NCBI RefSeq assembly: GCF_032854445.1
Contig: NC_088307.1
Coordinates: 23,943,953 to 24,007,952 of the forward strand
Direction of reading: 5' to 3'
Source: Liolophura sinensis
Lineage: Eukaryota > Mollusca > Polyplacophora > Chitonida > Chitonidae
Length of the DNA: 64,000 nt
In this document: positions 54,441 through 64,000 of the stretch, piece after piece
Numbering within the stretch: position 1 is the first letter of the stretch
Layout: each line of letters begins with the position of its first letter
The notes under the pieces: model-generated
What the model was told of the DNA's origin: nothing
What the model saw: only the letters and a program-made list of their open reading frames with translations
Database searches by the model: none
Program-made: the position numbers and the translations under genes

Positions 54441-56517
54441 CTTTTTATGTTATCATGAATGAAAGAATAAATTTGTATGGCTTAACACGTCCGGTGCAAT
54501 ACTTCAGCAATACCGATACGATCATTATTCCTACATTCTAAAATGTACGCATAAAATTATGTTTTCACAGTGATACTAGAATAGATAAAGCCATTGTATA
54601 GTATTAGGTCTTGGACAACACACTAATGTACTACATCGACAAAAGCATTCTGTTTGAATTACAGAATATGTATGATATACTAGATGATAGTTTGTACCGA
54701 TAACAGATCAGTTTAGAGTTTATATGAGCTAGTGACTGCCAGTTGGTTTGGGATGGGTGCGATATATTCGACATAACTAACCACAAAAAGACAAATTGGC
54801 TGTAAAGTTGCACAGTCTGTCATCATGATCAATCAGTCAATCGATTAATCATTCACTGAACCAATCAATCGATCTATCAGTTCTCAGAAGCAATCAATCG
54901 TCTAAGCAATTGTACGAGAGCTTTGATGAATAACACATCGCAAGGGTCTTGTTGTTGTTGTTGTTATTCTATTTAATTGGGATGGGGATGGTGTTATCTT
55001 GCCCTTGGTCATGAACTGTATTATTGGAATACAAGCGTTAGTCGCAGCTTGCTCATCGGTTATTTTATTCCTTTTTTAATTTGTGAGAAGCTGTAAACTT
55101 CGTCATAATCTGGTGAGAAACTACAATATTGGTTAGTTATACATACTAGTAAACACCACTGCATTTTCTGAGATCCGCCACTGGTACCTTTTAATTAAGT
55201 TTTCAAACATTTTTTTCACCACAGTGTGTGCTAAATTTGGTATAACATCATGGCTGTTGACTATAAGATTTTAAATGGATGTTATAGTAATCCAACGCAG
55301 TCATACACAAACTGTGCTATTTCGATGGTCCAGTATGGCTGGCAACCTGTTGTTCTGCTAGCCTAATGACGCCACGTCCAAGTTTTCGTGCCCACAGAGC
55401 AGATTTCTGCGGGTAGCTACAGAAAGAGCTCTATTTCCGTTTTGTTTACATGACAGCAACTCTAGTATGACAACCCAGGATGCTTCAACCCCTATCAAAG
55501 GCTTAAATGAAAAACCAACAGCGTTTATTTGATTTAATGTGTTTTATTCTGATTTTTGACTAAAAATTAAACGAAATCGTGCCGCTTTAAAATTCTGATG
55601 TTGTTCCGCTTTTCGATGACATTAATTAAAATGGTCGCCGCTTTGACCAGAGATATAACTTGCAAGACCATTATACCGATCAGGAGTATGGCTACCATAA
55701 TGTTTGCCGAGACGTAAATCTATAGAGTGGCAGAGGAATGGGGTTTTTTTTTGCGGCGTCGCGAGGAGTTCGCCATTCTCTTTGACAGACAGCCTTTTAG
55801 CAGGCTTGTGAAAACGCTCACTTGGAGTTTAACACACCTAATTGGTATATCTCGAAGACTACCCCCTGCTGAGTGACATATCTAATTAGTAAAATTGGTG
55901 CCTCGAAAAATGTCAGCAACACTGCGGGGTTGCGAGGTCTATGCTATTTGACACGCGCGCGGAAGACAGGTTGCCATCACAACATACCCTTAGTTAAAGT
56001 AATATATTGGGTTTGAGTCTCTTTCTTTCCTTTTTTTTTTTAACCCTTTACAGTTTCCCCATCTTGGACTTGCCGTTCTTGGGTAACATGTAAACACTCT
56101 GCTCTTTCACAGAAAAGCTCACAAGTTCTAAAACACATACTAAGATACGTGCCCTATATATTTATATACAGGGCAGAAGCACTTTGGTATTTACCCTTGT
56201 GCATTATACATGAGAAAATGTATTTATTCGTTTATTCACTATTTATTTATCTTGTTTCAGATAAGTATATTCACATGGATATATTTCAATGAATCTAACT
56301 TACGTACACTGATACATACACCTTAATCAATTGCGTATTGTCATGATCAATCAGACTAAACCATCAGCTGCAGTGAAAATGTACCAAGTTTGCTGTATAT
56401 TTAACGGTTTCATCATGTGTCACCAGATGTCATTTTTCACACAGTCTATCTTTATTTCACCTTTCTCCGCCTGTAGCATGTCTTTCCGGTTTGTTTTACA
56501 ATAGTTCAGCAGATGTA
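54441..56517. other. Gene-free DNA
   Basis: AT-rich, with ATCAATCGAT-type short repeats at 54830-54900, a GTT run at 54950 and a T-run at 56030. No gene or SINE was recognised until the SINE at 56.5 kb. Confidence 0.5.
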
Positions 56518-56721
56518 TTTATTCATTTATTTATTTATTTGATTGGCGTTTTACGCAGTACTCAAGAATATTTCACTTAAACGACGGCGGCCATCATTAT
56601 GGTGGGTGGAAACCGGGCAGAGCCCGGGGGAAACCCACGACCATCCGCAGGATGTTGGCAGGCCTTCCCACATACGGCCGGAGAGGAAGCCAGTATGAGC
56701 TGGACTTGAACTCACAGCGAC
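56518..56721 (-). mobile_element. SINE family 1, 5'-truncated copy
   Basis: Reversed tail TTTATTTGATTGGCGTTTTA, core AACCGGGCAGAGCCCGGGGG, ending in the reversed B-box GGACTTGAACTC. The perfect 15-bp target-site duplication AGTTCAGCAGATGTA lies at 56503-56517 and 56722-56736, so the short 5' end is how it inserted. Confidence 0.94.
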
Positions 56722-56736
56722 AGTTCAGCAGATGTA

Positions 56737-57785
56737 AGATTATTGGCAATGTTATATACCTATTCCCCCATTTGATTACACATTTCTTTGTTTGACCAAT
56801 GCTCAGTTTGTATTCAAATTGATAAATAGTTCAGCATTATCTTTCGGCACATTTCATTCATGGTATACAAACTGTCAACCAAGAATATGCAACTGACCAG
56901 TCATGTGCAGCATTGTTGCAATTAACTCAACCGGATGTCTCGCACATTGGTCACAAATGTTCAGTCTTTCTGTGACGTCATAGCGCCGCCGGGAATGAAA
57001 TTGATAGTAACGTTGTCAAGAGAAGGGTGCATGGTGGGACCTCGGATGTGTTGGATCCATCCATTCCGCGGAGTATGTTATTTATTGATTTACTTGATTC
57101 ATGTACAAATTCATCTGAAATCCATACAGGCTGATAAACTCAAGAATTTCATTTGGTGAATGGCTGTCTAAGTATCACTACTATATAATCATGCACATAT
57201 ATTATGACTTATCTCTACCAGACTGTCATATAGGTATATATTTGTACTTGACGTGGATACAGTGAATTAATCCCCGATTACTTTCTGAATTTTCACCTGA
57301 GCAAAACACCCCTAAGACATAAGCAAGATCTTTGGGGAACATAGTTTGTAATAAAATGAGAACGGTTAAGGGTGAATCAGCGTCTTTAAAAAGGTTATAG
57401 CGCAGACTTGCTGGCGAAATAGCCGTATTCACCAATAAAATCAATTTTCGGTATATATCCAGGATACCTCAAATTATCGCCTTTAACTGAAAATCATACA
57501 AGCTCCTGTACTATGTAATAGTGTTAAAATGATTCTAAAGGATAAAAATGTAAAGCCAATATTTTGTGAAAGGTATTATTTGGGTTATTTCAAAATAATA
57601 GCTAAAATTCAATTGGATTTGCATTGATCGATGTTTGATCAAAGTTCTCCGGTATAGCATCTTTGACTATTATATCTATATATACAGTGTATACAGCTCT
57701 GCAGGAAACTGTCGTTCCACGAGTCGACATCTGAAAGTCTGACAGGACTTCAGACACTGAATGTATATTACATCTGATGACAAAA
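56737..57785. other. Gene-free DNA
   Basis: AT-rich; no gene, SINE or tandem repeat was recognised. Confidence 0.5.
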
Positions 57786-58025
57786 CAACACTGAGTAATT
57801 CTAGACCAGTAACGTCTAATACATTGCAAGTAACGTCACGGCATTTTTGTCATCTAATTCTACGTGAGTGAAAGTCGCTATTTTTGCAATTTCGTGAATG
57901 TTTATAGAATATACACTCCTAACTGCTATAAATATTTGATTGACAAGAGACAGTGTTTCACCGTTTACGTGTGACCATTTATCTTCTATCACACCATCGT
58001 CACTTCTCTGTTTTCACTGTGGATG
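57786..58025. mobile_element. Right half of a TIR/48-bp family element
   Basis: Reads through the family order: GAGTAATTCTAGACCAGTAA, CACGGCATTTTTGTC, GATTGACAAGAGACAGTG, TTACGTGTGACCATTTATC. It ends in one 48-bp unit (ATCACACCATCGTCACTTCT). No matching left end was found upstream. Confidence 0.7.
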
Positions 58026-58289
58026 CTGTAGTGTTTTGTAAGGTCAATACTGTAATAGATAACGAAACCTGTAACAACAAAGACGCGGTGAAACAAGCAA
58101 TTTGCATGATGTTAAACACCCGGAATTTTGGACATTTTCTTAAATTCGTTAGTTTTGTTCGATGTGCAGGAGTGAAGAGACATTGATCAGTGTGTAAGGT
58201 TGAAATGATGGAGGCATAAAGAAAAATGTTTTCAAGGGGAAAATATTGAAGATTCAGGTTACGTTGAGTTTTCGAGTCCATGACCTCTT

Positions 58290-58425
58290 CGCGTGGCACC
58301 TAATTTATAACCACGTGTTCGAATCCCAGTAACTGTAACAGGTTCACGTTTGTCTTGTATCTTGCGAGGTCCAGTGATTGACTGGAAACGCTTTCCACTT
58401 TCCTCCAAAAAAAAAAAAAAGAAGA
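58290..58425 (+). mobile_element. tRNA-like SINE fragment
   Basis: B-box-like GTGTTCGAATCCCAG lies at about 58316 and the segment ends in an A-run at 58407-58420. The A-box side is not clear. Confidence 0.4.
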
Positions 58426-58528
58426 TATTTAGGGCTGCGCTGCTAAACACATGCATTTGAAAATCAGATTGCATGTAATACGTGATACGAGAATACTATA
58501 TCGGAAATGAATGGTGCGAGAAATCGAT

Positions 58529-58640
58529 AATGTCTTAATTTACCTCAGCTAGGGTTTTATTTTAACTGTTCATGTAAATGCATAAAATAGTAACAAATTA
58601 TACGCCCCCTATAACGTCATGGCTTAATCTGAAGTAGGTA
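58529..58640. mobile_element. Left terminal-repeat fragment of the TIR/48-bp family
   Basis: AATTTACCTCAGCTAGGGTT, TGTTCATGTAAATGCATAAA and ATAGTAACAAATTATACGCC match the inner part of the family left end. The outer segment and 48-bp unit are missing. Confidence 0.6.
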
Positions 58641-59499
58641 AGAAGCGCAGTTATTGCAATTTATCAGATGTCGCTGACTTAGAAATAGCGAGAATATAAG
58701 CGCAAACATTCGTAAGGTCCTGATAAAATTCACTGGCGCTAAAACACAGTAATCTTACTAAATTTGGGTTTGTTTTAAACGGCCACTAAACCTGTCGCGT
58801 GGGTGAATCTTAAAATGCACTATTTCAAAAAGTATAAGCGATATGTTATATGCAAATCAACCACATCTATTAATATTCAGTATTTTTTATTTGATCAATG
58901 ACGATAAATGGACAGGTTTTTGTTTTCGTGATTTAATCATTCAAATATGATTTAATTTTGAAATGTACATCCCAAACGGATTTACATGCATATCCTGTAG
59001 AACGTATGTACGATTTTGGTGTGTTCGTGACTATCTTCGTGAACAGACAAGCTATATTGCCCACATTAATTCATGCGCATGTAAGCAATCGAATTTTCGA
59101 GAAATAGCAACAGAAACTGAATTAATTTATCCTACGTGTAATTCAGCTGTACATATTTTCTAGCCTATATACGTAGTTACCTGGAAGTTGCTGTCATTTC
59201 TATGAAGATAACACGTACATATAAACTAGGCAGTTAGCTTACATAAAAATCTTAAAATTAAACACAGCAGATGTTGTCAGGAACATTATTTTCTATTAAA
59301 GATATTAATTTCCCTTGACAGTACATCTGAACCGCATGCGCCGTGTGTTTGAAGATTTATTGAGCTGTACAAATGCATTCCCAGCGAATCCCGCCCCACC
59401 AACACCCCATAAACACCCCCCTCTGTCGTGGACAGTAATGGACTCGTCCGATTTATTGGAGTTGGCACCAGGAGGAGATTGGTTAGCTTAAAATCGTTA

Positions 59500-60046
59500 T
59501 AACACTGTTGGTCAACGTCGTATACCGTCTGTGTACGTGTCGGTGATGGACCCTTCCCGCGGGTTATAATGGTCGCATCGTGTCGCACCTACCAGTTCTC
59601 GGTCACACGGGGAAGCATAAAGAGACGCGTTGTGATAAGACCGAATGTCATGACCCTGGGAAGTTTTTAGGGTGGGGAGAATCGGCTGTAGTACTACTGG
59701 CTCGCGCGTGACACAGAGCAGCGGAGGTTGTACTCCGACAGTTGACTCGGTTTGCCGCGAGGTCCCGAGTCAAACCGAGTGATCGTTTGCACGCCGAGCG
59801 CCGTAACTTCTGAGCGCAAGCCACCGACGCGCGCAAGGCCAGGTTATCTGAGAGCATCTCCAAAAAGGATTGGACCTGGAAGTTTGAGGTTACATATATA
59901 TATGGATTTTTGAGTGAGCATATCTATAAGCGGATGTGACACAGTGACTTTAGAACGCCCGGCTGGCCTGTCCCCCCGAGCTCACCCCAACGGGACCGAT
60001 GGAGATATGGGGGATACCTTAATGAGAAGTGACCTCAACTCGACAG
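59500..60046 (+). promoter_or_regulatory. Possible CpG-rich promoter and first exon
   Basis: Local GC and CpG rise well above the flanks between about 59.5 and 60.05 kb. The stretch ends at a fair donor, GACAG then GTAAAA at 60046/60047. A short reading frame starts with ATG in GATATGGGGGAT and runs MGDTLMRSDLNST to that donor. It has an NST sequon, and an NGT sequon lies upstream in the same open frame. That could be the glycosylated N-terminus of a membrane or secreted protein whose later exons lie beyond 64 kb. No family is recognised and no other exon was found, so it may be only a CpG-rich intergenic patch. Confidence 0.2.
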
Positions 60047-62470
60047 GTAAAAAGTTTACACTAGGCCTAGATTGTATTTATTCATTTCCTTTCTCCTTAT
60101 GTAGTTATTTTTTGTTTGTTTGTTTATTTAATCGTTTGGTGACTTTGGTATATATCGGTGTGTCAGGTATAGAGGAAACCCAGGGAAAATCACCCACCCA
60201 TTTTAGATTGGACCACTACTTTAGTCTTCCACTTTAAACCAGGGGACAACATGATAAGCCCAAACATGCATTGTGGTTTATATTTGCTCATCTTACCTCC
60301 TCAAACTAATTTATGAAACTGACAGGCCACATTGTTTTCTGAGTGATGGATTCATACACATCACGTTATTGTCAAAAACGATTATACTACATTTGACATA
60401 TTTGATTTGATGTATCCCTATAACGTACTATTACGTTTGCTATGTTTGATTTGATATTTCCATATAAGGTAATATTACCTTGTAATAACAATATAGTTCT
60501 GTCTCACTCAGAAAACACAATATTGTGTTGCATTTAACCACTTAGTTTTTTTTAGTGTAATATATTCGATAATCGGGTATGTTTCAAGATGTGAATCTGT
60601 GGACAGAAAACAGAGTTATGGGAATATGGCTGTGGTTTTGAGTAACTGTTTAAACAACTCCAACATTTAATATGTAGACTACGATTTGTAAACTGAACGC
60701 GAATGCACGGTATATCGGCGGTTTCGTAAATTAATTCCTACCCTATTGGAAACTTGCGAATTCTTGATTTCCTGCATTTTCACTATATCACTAAATAAAA
60801 TTCATTGCTCTGGTTTGGACTTCATTGCTCCTATATATACTGCTCGATATACTTGCTGTATGAGTCTTTAAAGCATGTCTGCAAATGCTTATTTCATAGA
60901 ACAAAAAAATACAAAATGTCACTGCCCAAGGCCGGGATTGAACCCACACCTTACGTGTCATAATGAATAAAAAAGATAAACGTCTTAACAACCCGGCCAT
61001 GGGGCGCTCTGATGGTTTGATGAGAGGATAATGTTGAGGCTTCCCAGGTCTAATAGCGCCCTTCATCTGAAATGTTGTCATCGTGCATGAAAAAAAAGCA
61101 ATAATTTATCAAGGTATTAATTTGTCAATGTTTTTAATTAACGCTCATTAGGCCAAGCTGGGGATATCACAAGCATATTGTCACGAAGAACTATGGAAAA
61201 TTACTTCAGAAGATCCATAGTTATAAACCAAAACTGTTGAACTATATCACTACATAGGCTTACCAATGTAATGACGTGATATTGAACTGCCTGCTCTTTA
61301 TATCTGTGTGTACATTACTTATTGGTTTATTTAGTTGACTTACGTCTATCTTACTTGTCAGTTCTAAATGGACTTTTATAAGTAGCCGTCTGTAGAAAGT
61401 GATAATTTCATCGCGGTCGATTGGTCTCTTACCAGGCAACAAGGTCGCGTGTTCGAATGCAGCTTTCGCGGTTTGCCAGCAGTGGCTTTGTAAGTCCTGA
61501 GATTTGTCAGGTTCTTGATGGACGGTGGTTGTTAACTGATTTCTTTATCCATAAATACTATAACCGTCTTGTAAGTGTCATTCTTGAGTGCTACGTTAAA
61601 TAAATAAATAAATAAATTAATAAATAAATGGAAAGGTTACTGGATAAATAAATATTTTTTTTACTATAGATATAAGAACAACGTAGATATTTCCAAGTAG
61701 AGGTGACGAGTGGGACAGCTCGGAAGCCGGACCGCGTGATGACCGACATCGTTCCACACATACATATATAGCGTGTACGGCGACTTCAGCACATTTTCTT
61801 TATCCCGACGTATATTTTATATGTTTGTGACAACGCCTAATTTATGTCATTGTGCCATACCCTGAACACACCACATGGTTTGAACAAAATCAAGTAAAAA
61901 CATTGGATGAAAAATGCTTAAAGAAAATTAAATGTGTAGCACTTTGATTTCAGACAAGTTAAGTATGTATGTTTAGGAGATGTTAAACCCCAGTGTAGTC
62001 TGTATAACTATAGATTGGATTAAGAGACAATGTGAAAACGTGAAATGCACGTAAGATTTCACCCACGAAACACTGACCTCGAGATAATGACATCTTAGAC
62101 GTGTTTAAACACCAGTTTTTAATAAGATATATTTGTTCAGAAATCGTCTTTTAAAATTAAATTTGATTTATTTCATTCTTGAGTGACACTATAAGTGGTG
62201 GACACTTTCGCAGTCTTACGTTCGTTGACGACCACTTGTATTCCAGCCATATGGAGTACGTTAAACGCGGTGTTAAAATTCCTCAGTAACTTCTTGAGTA
62301 TAGCGTTAAGTAACAAATCAATTTAATTAAAATTAAATGTTTATTCTGACAAATTCAATATGATTTTATTTTAACTGTTTTTGTATTAACACTATAACGC
62401 TCGACTAAATTCATATGTCTGATCAAATTTGTTGTATTTCTGATGTCGATATATCCTCGAATAGCACCTT
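60047..62470. other. Gene-free DNA with SINE remnants
   Basis: A reversed tRNA-like segment lies at about 60925-61015 (GGGATTGAACCCACACC). A SINE with B-box GTGTTCGAATGC and tail TTGAGTGCTACGTTAAATAA lies at 61425-61630. An old SINE-like tail at 62165-62335 ends TTGAGTATAGCGTTAAGTAA. No gene was recognised. Confidence 0.5.
61425..61630 (+). mobile_element. Short tRNA-derived SINE with TAAA repeat tail
   Basis: tRNA-like head with GGTCGCGTGTTCGAATGCAG, a short middle, then TTCTTGAGTGCTACGTTAAA and (TAAA)n. The tail resembles the other SINE families here (TTGAGTACGNCGTTAAA). Confidence 0.6.
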
Positions 62471-62472
62471 GA

Positions 62473-62597
62473 TTTTTTTTTTTTTTTATTTGATTGGTGT
62501 TTTACGCCATACTCAAGAATATTTCACTTATACGACGGCAGCCAGCATTATTGTGGGAGGCAACCGGGCAGAGCCCGGGGAAAACCCACGACCAATA
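62473..62597 (-). mobile_element. SINE family 1, 5'-truncated copy
   Basis: Reversed tail ATTTGATTGGTGTTTTACGC through core CAACCGGGCAGAGCCCGGGG, ending at AACCCACGACCA. Confidence 0.85.
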
Positions 62598-63669
62598 GAG
62601 CTCTGTTTTGTCCGTTAATCTTCTGAGGGGTTTATACATTTTCCCAAGTATTACAATAGGATGAAAAATCGAACCCTTGACATGAATTTGTCATTTTCTT
62701 AACCAATCACGAAAGGAATTACCAAACACATTAACTTCATAACTACTGTCAAGCCCACTATTATAACTTATAATGAATCTGTCATTTTACAAATGCCTGG
62801 AAATATCTATGCAATGTACTGATTACAAATAAAACAGTAAATTTCAGCTCTTCCTCGCATTTTCAAACTATCCGCTCATCGCCAGACAGTATCTTACACA
62901 TATCGATGTGACGAAAACGAAGTGGCACCTACGCATTTTGAACCAATGTATATGGGAAATCATTGTATTGTTAAATAGGCGAAATGCTGTCTTAATTCAG
63001 TATGAACGATTCACGTACTTAGAAATGTATACACAAGCAAAATCTGTTGGGATACACAAACAAAAGCTGTTGGGATACACAAACAAAAGTTGCTGCATGG
63101 GGGGATTATGTGCTTAATGGCTAAAACGCCATTATGTGTATGCACTTGCTTATTTTAAAAGCATGCACATGTGGCTTCCGGGGCTCCAAATTGCTAAGTA
63201 CATAAACTGCATGCATGTCTCTCTCCAACCTTTGGCACAGCTGGGAAAACTTTTTTTATTTGTTAATTCTGCTGCTTGTGCAGCACGCGTTATTCAAGAT
63301 AATCTTACATAGGAGGGCTGATGGGTTTTAATCTGTAGACATATTTGTAGATATTGGACCTGTTTCAGAATTTACAAATTTTGGGCTGAATTCCCAAAGT
63401 TTAACTTTTTTTGCAAAAGAAAATATTTGAAACTGGATGCTCACAATAGGCAGAAATCGAATTCCTACAGCATAGAATCAGAGGTTAAAATTGTATTGAT
63501 TTGTTTCATTCATTTAAGAGTTTAAAGGGAGTTTGGATTACAATTTTCAAATGAAGACCGAAGTCCCAGTTTGTGAAACGGCACCAGGTCTGCATGTTGA
63601 ACAGTCGTTTATACCAGCAGACATCTGTTGGATGGGCAATTTCTTGTCAATACTAGCACTGAAAATGGG
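62598..63669. other. Gene-free DNA
   Basis: A short direct duplication of TGTTGGGATACACAAACAAA lies at 63046-63090. No gene was recognised. Confidence 0.5.
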
Positions 63670-63912
63670 GACTTGGCTCAGTTGGCTAGCGCAGCCTATT
63701 GACACAGAGGCCTCTCACCAATGCGGTCGCTGTGAGTTCAAGCCCACTTCATGCTGACTTCATCTCCGATCGTACGTGGGAAGATCTGTAAGCAACCGGC
63801 GGATGGTCGTGGTTTTCCCCATAGCTCTGCCCGGTTTCCACACACCATAATGCTGACCGCCGTCGTGTAAGTGAAATATTCTTGAGTACAGCGTAAAAAA
63901 CCAATCAAATAA
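63670..63912 (+). mobile_element. SINE family 1, near full-length copy
   Basis: Head ACTTGGCTCAGTTGGCTAGC, B-box GTGAGTTCAAGCCC, core GCTCTGCCCGGTTTCCACAC, tail TTGAGTACAGCGTAAAAAAC then AATCAAATAAATAAAC. The first part of the head is shortened. Confidence 0.9.
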
Positions 63913-64000
63913 ATAAACAGCATTACAAGTTTCCCAGTCATCTTTCAACACATGACTAAAATAACTGAGGAAAAGATCTGCGTTATGCAACACGGAAGGT

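Noticed and set aside
60925-61015. Possible reversed tRNA gene with GGTTCAATCCC
   Set aside because: The B-box is good but spacing and acceptor-stem pairing do not fit a tRNA; more likely a SINE head remnant.

Overview
The window reads as nuclear DNA of a lophotrochozoan invertebrate, most likely a mollusc and possibly a brachiopod. It is AT-rich, its genes have many introns with GT-AG borders, and it is crowded with tRNA-derived SINEs, small inverted-repeat elements and long-unit minisatellites. The phylum is an inference from repeat style; no species marker is visible. No reverse transcriptase, transposase, capsid or integrase coding was found.

Three conserved host genes can be assembled exon by exon. 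(1) A FAM78 orthologue on the minus strand, start codon at 15056 and stop at 2906, with three coding exons, a 10.2 kb first intron and a second intron mostly filled by a 30-bp minisatellite. (2) A PLPP6 (PAP2-type polyisoprenoid/presqualene diphosphate phosphatase) orthologue on the plus strand, 16114 to 18862, with two exons. It is head-to-head with FAM78, with 1.06 kb between the start codons. (3) RAB14 on the minus strand, start at 35548 and stop at 28851, with eight coding exons including a 31-nt exon. All three reading frames stay in phase across every junction and keep the key family motifs. A possible CpG-rich first exon and promoter of a fourth gene lies at about 59.5-60.05 kb.

Layout: 0-0.56 kb 48-bp minisatellite; 0.7-1.1 kb SINE; 2.9-15.06 kb FAM78 with a 30-bp array at 3.66-4.49 kb and a 45-bp array at 10.25-10.99 kb; 15.06-16.11 kb divergent promoter region with a palindromic E-box; 16.1-18.9 kb PLPP6; 18.9-28.8 kb intergenic with SINEs, a small MITE and a 39-bp array; 28.85-35.6 kb RAB14; 36.9-37.3 kb probable RAB14 promoter and a palindromic repeat; 37.4-64 kb essentially gene-free, made of SINEs, foldback elements and minisatellites.

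The most unusual content is in the repeats. One family has about 140-bp terminal inverted repeats whose outermost segment matches the 48-bp minisatellite unit, and that unit has expanded outward in two copies. A 2.5 kb structure at 51.25-53.81 kb carries related minisatellites in opposite orientations. A 49-bp minisatellite at 47.1-47.9 kb runs straight into a SINE 3' tail and seems to have arisen from it. Two palindromic elements built on a CGATGG/GAAGCGATGA motif lie upstream of RAB14. All alignments were made by eye.
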